From an uncultured Bacilli bacterium (GTDB lineage: Bacteria; Bacillota_I; Bacilli_A; RF39; UBA660), in the NCBI GenBank assembly GCA_944350285.1, contig CALVOL010000005.1, forward strand, positions 1-44,085: DNA of 44,085 bases. Reading direction: 5' to 3'. Positions within the stretch are counted from its first letter, which is position 1. Each line of letters begins with the position of its first letter. Shown piece by piece: positions 1-8,073 of this stretch. The notes under the pieces were generated by a model. That model saw only the letters and a program-made list of their open reading frames with translations. It had not been told where the DNA came from and ran no database searches. A program made the translations under genes and the position numbers.

Positions 1-767
1 GTTGCAATTAACACGGCGATGATTAATACTAGAATACTAATTTGTTTTGATAGTTTTTCTACACGAATAGTAAGTGGAGATTTTTCGTCTTCTGTTTGGT
101 TCATGCTATCAGCGATTTTACCGAGTTCTGTATTTAATCCAATCCCAACAACTACTCCTTTGGCCCGTCCCCTAACAACAGTTGTTCCAGAAAACGCCAT
201 ATTTTTTTGGTCAGAAATTGTAAGTTTTTCATCTGGTAAGACCGCGGCCGTTTTGTAGACTTCGGTACTTTCTCCTGTTAAAACTGACTCATTTATTTTT
301 AGATTGTATGTTTCTAAAAGTCTTATATCGGCACTTACTTTATCGCCACTTTCTAGTAAGACAATATCACCAATCGTGACTTCTTCTGCATCAATGGAAA
401 TTGTTTTACCATTTCTTATGACTGCTACTTTTGTTTTTACCAAATTTGCTAGAGCTTCTGCTGTTTTATTTGCTTTGTTTTCTTGATAAGTTCCCATGCA
501 AGCATCTAATAAAACAATAAATAGAATGGCAACTGCATCCATTACTTCTCCAACAATAAAAGATGCTAAAATGACAACCATCAGTAATATAACAATCGGG
601 TCTTTGAATTCATTAAAGAATATATGCCATACTGTTTCTCTTTTCTTTTTTGGAAGTTCATTTCTTCCATATTTTTCTTTTCGTTTTTGTACTTCATTAT
701 TATTCAAGCCATTTTCCGAAGTATGTAATTCTTGCAATACTTCTTCTGTTTCTTTTTTATAAAACAT
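1..767 (-). CDS. Cation-transporting P-type ATPase (Ca2+-ATPase type), N-terminal part
   Basis: Membrane ATPase of the P-type superfamily, most like the Ca2+ (SERCA/PMCA-like) group. About 255 codons are present; the gene runs off the left edge, so the phosphorylation (DKTGT) and nucleotide-binding domains are outside the window. Visible in order: a cation-ATPase N-terminal domain (helical start with GLNNNEVQKR), two membrane helices around residues 50-90, and the actuator domain with the signature LTGES. The ATG at 767 follows AGGAG/GAGG. Family assignment is firm; Ca2+ specificity is inferred from overall resemblance only. Confidence 0.93.
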   Translation of the reverse strand, partial: MFYKKETEEVLQELHTSENGLNNNEVQKRKEKYGRNELPKKKRETVWHIFFNEFKDPIVILLMVVILASFIVGEVMDAVAILFIVLLDACMGTYQENKANKTAEALANLVKTKVAVIRNGKTISIDAEEVTIGDIVLLESGDKVSADIRLLETYNLKINESVLTGESTEVYKTAAVLPDEKLTISDQKNMAFSGTTVVRGRAKGVVVGIGLNTELGKIADSMNQTEDEKSPLTIRVEKLSKQISILVLIIAVLIA

Positions 768-1166
768 TTCCTCAACTCCTATTTTTATATTGGCTTTTTT
801 TCTATTTCTTAGTTATTTTTCTGTTCTTTTCATAGTTTTTGTTTCTAATTTATTTCAAATCTCATAATAACAAAATAAGAATAATTATTAGTTTAGTTTC
901 TTTTGCAAAAAAATAATGTAAAGTGTTTCTTTCTGTTACATATTCTGTTAACTTCTTGGATACCTGCTAGTTTTTAGTTTTAGCAGATGTCTTTTTGTTA
1001 TTTGAATTACTTAAATCATAAAACACCCTTTCTTACTGCTTCACCCTTGTTTTATTCTTTGTATTTAAGTAAATGATATCACTTATCCTTCTTTATAACA
1101 AGAAAAAAGCAGTATGTTTGACATACTGTATATATTTTTTAAGTACCAATCATTTGTACAAATAAA
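768..1166. other. Gene-free stretch, about 400 bp
   Basis: Very AT-rich spacer between two minus-strand genes. The only structure I can support is the hairpin at 1109-1129. I see no open frame with a convincing ribosome-binding site, no tRNA and no repeat. Confidence 0.6.
1102..1140 (-). terminator. Rho-independent terminator, possibly bidirectional
   Basis: Perfect 8-bp stem (CAGTATGT at 1110-1117, ACATACTG at 1121-1128) with a TTG loop. On the minus strand it is followed by a T6 run, which suits termination of the gene ending at 1167. T-rich sequence also follows on the plus strand. Confidence 0.7.
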
Positions 1167-1610
1167 CTATTTCTTAAAATTTATTTTCTCTACTTGAAGA
1201 TGTTTTAAGGAGGCCAACTTTATATATTCTAGACCCGTAGCAAAATCACTTGTAGTAATTCTTTTTTTGCCATCAAAATAATTAAAACCTGTATATTCAT
1301 AGGAATAATATTTCATAATGTTTTCATCAATCCATTTTTGTTCATTTAAGGTAAGCTCCTCTGGTATATAAAATACAGCGATATTCAATGCATCATAGCT
1401 TGTTTTGATTACTAAATGGCCATATTGTGATAGATAAATAGGTGCGATGTTGTCATTCATTTCAGGAACAAACTTCGGATTTTGATAAGTATCGCAAAAT
1501 TCTTTGATATATTTGATGTGACGTTCTCCTTTTTTTAATTTTCTTTCAAATACTGGAGCATCCAATAATTTTTCACTTGGAACGATAATTAAAGCATTCT
1601 CTTTTTTCAT
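1167..1610 (-). CDS. Hypothetical protein, 147 aa
   Basis: I do not recognise this protein. It is soluble, with no signal peptide or membrane segment, and is rich in Lys, Glu and aromatic residues, including a Y/F-rich stretch near residues 100-112 (KYYSYEYTGFNYF). The ATG at 1610 has AAAGGAT about 6 nt upstream. It sits about 95 bp downstream of rpe on the same strand and ends just before a hairpin terminator, so it may be the last gene of the stp-prkC-rsgA-rpe operon or a separate unit. No function is proposed. Confidence 0.7.
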   Translation of the reverse strand: MKKENALIIVPSEKLLDAPVFERKLKKGERHIKYIKEFCDTYQNPKFVPEMNDNIAPIYLSQYGHLVIKTSYDALNIAVFYIPEELTLNEQKWIDENIMKYYSYEYTGFNYFDGKKRITTSDFATGLEYIKLASLKHLQVEKINFKK

Positions 1611-1705
1611 AAAGCTATCCTTTCGTTTTTTGATAATGTTTTTATTAAAAAAGCTTTAAAAGGACTAGACCATCTTTAAAACTACCATTATATATATTAC
1701 TTTAT

Positions 1706-2362
1706 TCACAAATTACTTTCTGGCCCTTTTTTCAACTCTGCTATTTGTTTATTATAATCGTCATTCATACAAATGAAAGAACCACTAATTAAGGTGTCAC
1801 AGTATGGTTTTACTTTAGAAACTGTTTCATTGTTTATTCCACCATCAATAGCTATTTCAAATAATAAATTTTGTTCTTCTTTTATTTTTTTTAGTTCTTG
1901 TAATTTTGAAATCGTACTATCTAAGAATGCTTGACCTCCACGCCCAGGATATACGCTCATGATTAATACAAAATCAATATCCTTTAAATAGTTTTTTATT
2001 TCCTCGATAGTAGTGTCTGGATTTACAGCAAGGCCACATAGAATACCGCGGGTTTTTATTTCATCTATTAACTCTAGTGTATTTGATAATTCACTATGAA
2101 TGGCAAGACGATACGGATTTAATTTATATACTTCTTGTAAAGTATTTTGTAAGGCGTCTTTTTCCATCATTAAGTGGACATCTAGAGGCTTTGTAGCCTT
2201 TTTCAAGCATTCTAAAATTTCATTCATATTCTCTGTCTTAAATGCGACAAAGAGTCCGTCCATTAAATCGACATGAATAAAATCTGCCGTAGATTGGTTG
2301 ATTTTTTCTATAGTTTCTTGTAAAGAAAACTTTGATTTTAAAAAGGAAACAGATATTTTCAT
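1706..2362 (-). CDS. rpe: Ribulose-phosphate 3-epimerase
   Basis: Interconverts D-ribulose 5-phosphate and D-xylulose 5-phosphate in the pentose phosphate pathway, as a cytoplasmic TIM barrel. The metal/catalytic signature HVDLMDG is at residues 30-36, DVH at 61-63, the phosphate loop MSVYPGRGGQ at 135-144 and the second catalytic Asp in IDGG at 172-175. The 218-aa length is normal. The usual NPGFGGQ loop reads YPGRGGQ here. The start overlaps the rsgA stop as ATGA, so the two are translationally coupled. The rsgA-rpe order matches Bacillus cpgA-rpe. Confidence 0.95.
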   Translation of the reverse strand: MKISVSFLKSKFSLQETIEKINQSTADFIHVDLMDGLFVAFKTENMNEILECLKKATKPLDVHLMMEKDALQNTLQEVYKLNPYRLAIHSELSNTLELIDEIKTRGILCGLAVNPDTTIEEIKNYLKDIDFVLIMSVYPGRGGQAFLDSTISKLQELKKIKEEQNLLFEIAIDGGINNETVSKVKPYCDTLISGSFICMNDDYNKQIAELKKGPESNL

Positions 2363-3195
2363 TGTAATTCTCCTTTCACAATTTTTTGATAATTTTCATA
2401 CCGTGATTTTAAAATTTCTCCGTTTTCTACGGATGCTTTTACACCACAATCCGGTTCACGCATATGCATGCAATCTCTGTAATAACAAGAATATTCTTGA
2501 AATTCTATAAAAGAGTCTCTAATCTCTTCTTTCGTGTAATTTGTGAGTTCTAACGAAGAAAATCCTGGCGTATCGCAGAACCAAACATTTTTTACAGCAT
2601 GAATTTCTGTATGTCTTGTTGTATGCTTGCCACGATTTAATGCAGCGGATATTTCATTTGTTTTTAGGTTTAACTCTGGAGATATTTTATTTAATATTGT
2701 TGTTTTTCCTGCACCAGTTTGACCAGTTAAAACAACGATAGAACCTTGTAAAAATTTTATTAAATCGTCTAATTCATTGTTGGAAAAACAAGGTATGCCT
2801 ATTTTTTCGTAATAGGAACGAAGACTAAGGTAACTTTTCTTTTCTTCTTCTTTTAGTAAGTCTTCTTTGGTAAAACAAATTACAGGTTTAATATTTGCTA
2901 GGAAAATACAAGAAAGTTCTTTATCAAGCAATAAAGAACTAAAGTCTGGCTTTTTTAAAGACGTAACAATCAAAGCATAATCTGTATTAGCTACACTTGG
3001 TCTCTGTAATTCATTTTTTCTTGGCAACAATTCTAATATGCATTTTTCATTCGGATCAATACGACAATGGTCGCCCACGAGGGGTGTCTTTTTTTCTTTT
3101 CGAAATTTTCCTCGTGGCACACAATCATATTTTTTATCTCCAACAGAAACAGTATAAAGATTAGAAATATTTTTAATAATAATTCCTTCTAACAT
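2359..3195 (-). CDS. rsgA: Ribosome small-subunit-dependent GTPase A
   Basis: Circularly permuted GTPase that checks late 30S subunit maturation. It has an N-terminal OB fold, then G4 (TKED, 109-112), the P-loop GQTGAGKT (158-165), G3 DTPG (208-211), and a C-terminal zinc knuckle with Cys237, Cys242, His244 and Cys250. G4 is TKED instead of the usual NKxD. I start it at the ATG at 3195 because GGGGG lies 5 nt upstream and the protein then begins MLEGIIIK, like the Bacillus homologue (CpgA). An upstream in-frame TTG at 3207 would overlap prkC further. Follows prkC in an operon. Confidence 0.95.
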   Translation of the reverse strand: MLEGIIIKNISNLYTVSVGDKKYDCVPRGKFRKEKKTPLVGDHCRIDPNEKCILELLPRKNELQRPSVANTDYALIVTSLKKPDFSSLLLDKELSCIFLANIKPVICFTKEDLLKEEEKKSYLSLRSYYEKIGIPCFSNNELDDLIKFLQGSIVVLTGQTGAGKTTILNKISPELNLKTNEISAALNRGKHTTRHTEIHAVKNVWFCDTPGFSSLELTNYTKEEIRDSFIEFQEYSCYYRDCMHMREPDCGVKASVENGEILKSRYENYQKIVKGELQ

Positions 3196-4982
3196 AAGCC
3201 CCCACAATCATCTGTAGAATCAGTACCTGTACCGGAAGAGTCTTCTGGATCATCTCCACCACTACTAGTCGTTGGTGCTTTAGCAACCGTAACAGTAATA
3301 CTAGTATTATTTTGAATTGGTGAACCAGTCGTTCGATTTTGAGCAATAACAATACCCGGTGAATGCATACTATCTTCCTGTTCTACTTTATTAACGGTAA
3401 CACCATAATCTTCCAAATATTCAACCACATCATCATAAGTATAACTTCCATTAGTAAAATCAGGATAAACATCAAAATTTGGAATATAAATAGTAACATA
3501 ATCTCCTTCTGATACTCTTTCGCCTGCTGCTGGTGACTGATCTAAAATCTCTCCTTCTTGATAGTCTTTGGTATCTACATTTCTTCGTTCGATAATCACT
3601 TGAAGCCCTTGTGTTTCTAAAATAGCTTGAACCTCGACATAATTTCTACCCTTATAATCCTCCAAGGTAATTGCCGGATCTCCAGTACTAACCCAAAGAG
3701 TCACTTCTGTGCCTTCTGTTCTTTTCGTATTAGCAAGTGGTGAAGTCCTAACAACCTTGCCCGTTTCAATTTCCTCGGAGGCAACTTGTTGTTGTTCACT
3801 AGCTACTGTAAATCCAGCATCCTGCAAGGTCTTTAATGCATCTTCTACTGAATAACCTGTCACATCAGGCACAGTAATTTCTCGATTGCTAGTTAGTGCC
3901 GGAATTAACACAATAACTGTTGTAATACCCACGATAAGCAAAGTAAAAATAGAGGCTAATACAATTAAAACTTTATTTTGTTTTTTCAAATCATTCTTAG
4001 TAATTTGCTTTGCCAATACTTCATCATCCTTACTTTCTTTGACTTCCTTTTTTATATCAGATTTCTTATCCTCATCGGTCTCTTTTTTATTTACTTTTGT
4101 TTTTTCGGATTCCGAAAATTCACGATAAGGTAATTTGATTTTTGGCTCATTCGCTCTAGATTCATCCAAACAAGTAAGTAAATCATTATGCATTTCTCTA
4201 GCGTCTGCATATCTATTTTTTGGGTTTTTAGCAGTAGCTTTGATAATAATATTTTCCACACTTTGAGGAATATTTGGCAGTTCTTCACGAATACTTGGAA
4301 GTGGTTCTTTTAAATGCTTTAAAGCAATTTCCACAGCATTGTCTCCCTTGTAAGGTAACTTTCCAGTTAAAAGTTCATACATTACAATTCCCATGGAATA
4401 AATATCACTTTGTAAGGTTGCTCCCTTTCCACTAGCTTGTTCTGGTGGCAAATAATGAACACTTCCCATAATAGAATTTGTTTGAGTTAGCTGCGTACCA
4501 TTTAAGGCCATGGCAATTCCAAAGTCCATGATTTTTACTAACCCGTTTTCTAGTATCATAATGTTTTGCGGTTTGATATCACGATGGATAATGTAAGTGT
4601 CATGCGCGACAATCATCCCATCGGTAATTTGTAGCATGATATCAATTACTTCGCTTACAGTCAGTTTTCCGCGTTTTTTTATCAGTTCTTTTAAATGCCG
4701 TCCTTCTACGTATTCCATCACAATGTAATATTGACCGTTGTCTTCTCCGACATCGTATACTTCTACAATGTTTGGATGAGATAGGCTACTGGCAGATAAC
4801 GCTTCTCTTTGAAATCTTCTCACGAATTTTTCATCGTTTGCTAAGTCTCCACGTAATACTTTTACCGCGACATTCCTGTCTAGAATTGTATCATACGCTA
4901 AATAAACATTGGCCATTCCACCTTCGCCAATTGCTTTGATAATTTGATAACGATCGCTAATTTTTTGCCCCTTCATTATCAT
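3189..4982 (-). CDS. prkC: Ser/Thr protein kinase with PASTA domains
   Basis: Membrane eukaryotic-type kinase that senses peptidoglycan fragments and phosphorylates division, growth and germination targets. Kinase domain about 12-272: glycine loop GEGGMANV (19-26), Lys41, HRD (133-135), DFG (153-155), PPE at 179-181. A charged linker follows, then one membrane helix (about 338-362) and three extracellular PASTA repeats (about 368-433, 436-500, 503-568). The tail is Ser/Gly/Asp-rich and ends DDCGGLC, which is unusual. The start overlaps the stp stop as ATGA; a second ATG at 4976 is also possible. Confidence 0.96.
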   Translation of the reverse strand: MIMKGQKISDRYQIIKAIGEGGMANVYLAYDTILDRNVAVKVLRGDLANDEKFVRRFQREALSASSLSHPNIVEVYDVGEDNGQYYIVMEYVEGRHLKELIKKRGKLTVSEVIDIMLQITDGMIVAHDTYIIHRDIKPQNIMILENGLVKIMDFGIAMALNGTQLTQTNSIMGSVHYLPPEQASGKGATLQSDIYSMGIVMYELLTGKLPYKGDNAVEIALKHLKEPLPSIREELPNIPQSVENIIIKATAKNPKNRYADAREMHNDLLTCLDESRANEPKIKLPYREFSESEKTKVNKKETDEDKKSDIKKEVKESKDDEVLAKQITKNDLKKQNKVLIVLASIFTLLIVGITTVIVLIPALTSNREITVPDVTGYSVEDALKTLQDAGFTVASEQQQVASEEIETGKVVRTSPLANTKRTEGTEVTLWVSTGDPAITLEDYKGRNYVEVQAILETQGLQVIIERRNVDTKDYQEGEILDQSPAAGERVSEGDYVTIYIPNFDVYPDFTNGSYTYDDVVEYLEDYGVTVNKVEQEDSMHSPGIVIAQNRTTGSPIQNNTSITVTVAKAPTTSSGGDDPEDSSGTGTDSTDDCGGLC

Positions 4983-5722
4983 GATTCACACCCACTTTTC
5001 ATATCTAATAAAGCAATAGAAATGTTATCATTCCCACCCCTAGCATTACACTTTTTTATCATTTTAGCGACTTTTTCTTCGATAGTCAAATCTTCTTCTA
5101 GAATTTTCTCAATTTGTTCTTTGGTCATCATAGTAGTTAAGCCATCGCTGCATAATAATAATCCGTCGACGTCCTTTTCTACTTCAAAAATATCTAACTC
5201 TACTTTTTCTGCGGCCCCCAACGCTTTCATTAATACATTTCTTTTAGGATGAACCTTGGCTTCCTCTTCGGTTAAGTCGCCTGCTTCTACTAAAAGATTT
5301 ACTAATGTGTGGTCGTGCGTCACTTTATGTAGTTTGTGATTTTTAATGACAAAGCCACTCGAATCCCCAATATTTCCAAATATTAAATAATCTTTTGTTA
5401 ATAATGCAAGAACAAGGGTTGTTCCAAGTCCCGTGGAATCGAAGTGGTTTTTGGCATACTCTAAAATAGCTTCATTGATTTCGCTGACGTTATCATTTAA
5501 CCAATTTACAGCATCTAGCATGCTGCCAATACTACTAGCTCCAGAAAAACGTTTTCCTAAGTGAGTTACAGCAAGACTAGAAGCTACTTCTCCTGCTCTA
5601 TGTCCGCCCATTCCATCTGCAACGACAAGGAGGTATTCTCCACTTCCGTTACGGACGATGGTTACAGAGTCCTCATTATGACTTCGTACTTTTCCGGTGT
5701 CTGTTAAATAATATGATTTCAT
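4979..5722 (-). CDS. stp: PP2C-family Ser/Thr phosphatase, partner of PrkC
   Basis: Metal-dependent phosphatase (PrpC/Stp type) that reverses phosphorylation by the adjacent PrkC. The PP2C metal site is clear: NED at 16-18, DGMGGH at 36-41, and further Asp residues near the C-terminus (CSDGL and GGNDN). The 247-aa length is typical. The ATG at 5722 has AAGGATG upstream. It is the first gene of the stp-prkC-rsgA-rpe operon and overlaps prkC by 4 bp. A possible sigma-A promoter (TTGATA, 16 bp, TATAAG) precedes it but is weak. Confidence 0.95.
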   Translation of the reverse strand: MKSYYLTDTGKVRSHNEDSVTIVRNGSGEYLLVVADGMGGHRAGEVASSLAVTHLGKRFSGASSIGSMLDAVNWLNDNVSEINEAILEYAKNHFDSTGLGTTLVLALLTKDYLIFGNIGDSSGFVIKNHKLHKVTHDHTLVNLLVEAGDLTEEEAKVHPKRNVLMKALGAAEKVELDIFEVEKDVDGLLLCSDGLTTMMTKEQIEKILEEDLTIEEKVAKMIKKCNARGGNDNISIALLDMKSGCES

Positions 5723-5842
5723 AAGTCACATCCTTATACATTTCATATTAAGCATATCAAAAAACAAAGAGTTAGTCTATTCTTATTCTATTTTTCTTGT
5801 AAAATATATGTTTTAATTCAAAGAAAGTAGACAAAAATTTGA

Positions 5843-5866
5843 CAAAAAAAGAGGGCTATACGCCCA
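5843..5866 (-). terminator. Terminator of the SDR gene
   Basis: Short GGGC/GCCC hairpin that includes the gene's stop codon, followed on the minus strand by a T7 run. The 4-bp stem is short, so confidence is moderate. Confidence 0.5.
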
Positions 5867-6644
5867 TACTGCTCGTTTCAGGAAGAGTGCTTCCACCATC
5901 GAAAATAATTGTTTCTGCTGTAATATAGCTAGATTCTTTCGACGCTAGGAAGGCACATAGTTCACCAAGTTCTTCTGGTGTTCCCATTCTTTTCATGGGA
6001 ATTGCTGAAGCAATTCCATTTATAACACTTTCAGGATTTTCTTTATTACTATCTATAGCCATTCCTTCGACCATTGGAGTTCTAATATATCCTGGTAAGA
6101 CTGCATTTACACGAATATTTTTTGATACTAAGTCAGCGGCTAAACCTTTCGTAAAGCCAACTAATGCAGCCTTTGTTGTTGCATAAGCTACTTCTCCAGG
6201 ATCTGCTACACGCACACCTGTTACACTAGATAAGTTAATAATACTTGCTGGATTGTTTAAGTATGGAAGTGCAGATTTTGTAACATTCCACGTTCCTTTA
6301 ATGTTAATATCGAAATGGAAATCACGCATTTCTTCCGTAGTATCTTCAAAACTTGCAAGTTTACATACCCCTGCATTATTTACTAAAATATCAATTTTAC
6401 CAAATTGGTTGTAAATTGTTGTCATAATTGTATCTAATCTTTCTTTATCGCGAATGTCACAGATACAACCAGCTGCGTACCCATTTGGATATTCTTTTTG
6501 AAATTCTTTTAAAGCATCTCTGATTTTATCAGAATTATCTATTACAATCACTTTCGCACCATATTTTAAAAATACTTTAACAATGCCTGCACCATTTCCC
6601 ATGGCACCGCCTGTCACAACAGCTACCATATTTTCTAACTTCAT
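5856..6644 (-). CDS. ucpA: UcpA-like short-chain dehydrogenase/reductase
   Basis: Classical SDR, an NAD(P)-dependent oxidoreductase of unknown substrate. Cofactor motif TGGAMGNGAG (11-20), NNAG (89-92), and catalytic Ser139/140, Tyr154 and Lys158 (YATTK). Several stretches match my memory of E. coli UcpA closely: DINIKGTWNVTK, the ADPGE segment before the active site, and the C-terminal DGGSTLPET. The start at 6644 has GAGAGG upstream. It is a single-gene unit with its own terminator, placed between rlmN and stp, where Bacillus has no such gene. SDR assignment is certain; the UcpA label rests on remembered similarity. Confidence 0.8.
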   Translation of the reverse strand: MKLENMVAVVTGGAMGNGAGIVKVFLKYGAKVIVIDNSDKIRDALKEFQKEYPNGYAAGCICDIRDKERLDTIMTTIYNQFGKIDILVNNAGVCKLASFEDTTEEMRDFHFDINIKGTWNVTKSALPYLNNPASIINLSSVTGVRVADPGEVAYATTKAALVGFTKGLAADLVSKNIRVNAVLPGYIRTPMVEGMAIDSNKENPESVINGIASAIPMKRMGTPEELGELCAFLASKESSYITAETIIFDGGSTLPETSSMGV

Positions 6645-6959
6645 TTCAACAACCTCTCTATTCTACATTTATAGTATAGCAAAATTCCCAAGAAATTCAT
6701 AGGAAAAATATGGTTTTTATAGTTAATCATTTCTGTAAATTATAATCTTTGGTATCCTTTATATTTTTCTTTTAATTCTTTCAATGTTAGTTTCAATATT
6801 TATTAAGACCACTTTCTTATATTCCTCAGAATTTTCAGGAATAGAACATTACTAATGGAACTTATACATATAAAGTATTCTTCCGAAATAAATTTTAATA
6901 ATAATTATCATTAATTTCGATAATGATAATATGCTGTCACTTTTAATAGGAGTGACCTC
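6645..6959. other. Intergenic region upstream of ucpA-like gene and small ORF
   Basis: About 315 bp, AT-rich. The left side holds the SDR ribosome-binding site and probable promoter (TATACT just upstream). The right side holds the palindrome at 6904-6930. Nothing else recognisable. Confidence 0.5.
6904..6930. promoter_or_regulatory. Fur-like palindromic operator
   Basis: Perfect 10-bp inverted repeat ATTATCATTA / TAATGATAAT with a 7-bp spacer. The half-site is built from GATAAT units as in the classical Fur box. It lies about 30 bp upstream of a small ORF and overlaps GATAAT sequences that could serve as a -10. Identification as a Fur/PerR-type site is inference from sequence alone. Confidence 0.45.
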
Positions 6960-7025
6960 ATGGATGATCCCACACTTTCTCAACTAATTATTTTAAAAGA
7001 CTCAAAAAGAAAAAAGTTACGATAG
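6960..7025 (+). CDS. Possible 21-aa micropeptide
   Basis: ATG at 6960 with AGGAG 7 nt upstream, 21 sense codons, TAG stop. The peptide begins MDDPTLSQLIIL and ends basic (KRKKLR). It is the only well-initiated plus-strand frame here, flanked by a Fur-like palindrome upstream and a strong hairpin downstream. I do not recognise the peptide. It could be a true micropeptide, the start of a decayed gene, or chance. Confidence 0.35.
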   Translation: MDDPTLSQLIILKDSKRKKLR

Positions 7026-7036
7026 ATTTTGACATG

Positions 7037-7066
7037 AATAAAATAGAGATCATTCTCTATTTTATT
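7037..7066. terminator. Bidirectional terminator hairpin
   Basis: Perfect 13-bp AT-rich stem (AATAAAATAGAGA at 7037-7049, its complement at 7054-7066) with a TCAT loop. It covers the rlmN stop codon on the minus strand and ends the small plus-strand unit at 6960-7025. Confidence 0.65.
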
Positions 7067-8073
7067 TCTTTGCTTCTTAATTGTCCGCAAGCTGCTGATA
7101 TGGAAGAGCCAAATTCCCGTCTTACTGTTACTTGTATTTTTTCTTTTTGTAATTCTCTATAGAAAGCATCTATTGTTTCTTTGGCACTTTTTTGGAACTC
7201 AATATGGTTTGTTTCATTATAAGGAATTAGGTTTACATAGACATTCATACCACGAAGTAGATTTGCTAGTTCTTTGGCATGTTTTTTTTGATCATTCACT
7301 CCTTTTAATAAAATGTATTCCATTGTAACACGACGATTTGTTTTTTTGATATATTCTTTTATCGTTTCCATTAGCTCTTGGAGTGGATATGCTTTATTAA
7401 TTGGCATTATCTCACTTCTTAAATGATCGTTTGGAGCATGAAGGGATATTGCTAAATTTATTTGAATATCTAACTCGCTGAGTTCTTTGATTTTAGGAAT
7501 GAGTCCACACGTAGATAACGTGATATGTCTTGCTCCAATCTGAATTCCTTTGGCATCGTTAATAATTTTTATAAAACGAATGACATTTTCATAGTTATCT
7601 AAAGGTTCTCCTATTCCCATAATTACTACAGAAGAAATACGTTCTTTTATCAAGGATTCTATTACTAATATTTGACCGACTATTTCATGGGCTTCTAAGT
7701 TTCTTACTTTTTTTAGTCTTCCAGACTCACAAAATTTGCAACCCATGTTACATCCTACTTGACTAGAAACGCATACTGATAAACCGTAATTATGACGCAT
7801 TAAAACAGCTTCAATTCGTTCGTTATCGCTTAATTCAAATAAATATTTTTCCACATCGGTATCTATTTCTCTTTTGATTACTTTTGGTAATTTTAAAGAA
7901 AAGTCTTTTTGTAGTTGTTCTCTTACTTCTTTTTTTATATTGGAAAACTCCTCTATTGTAGTTACTCGTTTTTGATAGAGCCATTCAAATACTTGGGTGG
8001 CTTTAAACTTTTTCTCTCCGATACTCACAAAGTACTGTTCTAATTCTTCTTTGGTTAATCCATATAAATTCAT
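7057..8073 (-). CDS. rlmN: 23S rRNA (adenine2503-C2)-methyltransferase
   Basis: Radical SAM enzyme methylating A2503 of 23S rRNA and A37 of some tRNAs. The [4Fe-4S] motif CNMGCKFC has Cys108, Cys112 and Cys115. The resolving Cys329 lies in the C-terminal RREFGSSISAACGQLR block typical of RlmN. The 338-aa length is normal. The motif continues as CESG rather than the more usual CAT/CAS. The start overlaps the upstream kinase-fusion gene as ATGA. The neighbourhood (fmt upstream, stp downstream) matches Bacillus, supporting RlmN over a Cfr resistance enzyme. Confidence 0.94.
   Translation of the reverse strand: MNLYGLTKEELEQYFVSIGEKKFKATQVFEWLYQKRVTTIEEFSNIKKEVREQLQKDFSLKLPKVIKREIDTDVEKYLFELSDNERIEAVLMRHNYGLSVCVSSQVGCNMGCKFCESGRLKKVRNLEAHEIVGQILVIESLIKERISSVVIMGIGEPLDNYENVIRFIKIINDAKGIQIGARHITLSTCGLIPKIKELSELDIQINLAISLHAPNDHLRSEIMPINKAYPLQELMETIKEYIKKTNRRVTMEYILLKGVNDQKKHAKELANLLRGMNVYVNLIPYNETNHIEFQKSAKETIDAFYRELQKEKIQVTVRREFGSSISAACGQLRSKEIK

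Noticed and set aside
1620-1700. Possible terminator between rpe and the 147-aa gene
   Set aside because: The TTTTAAAG repeats are in direct, not inverted, arrangement; no convincing stem forms.
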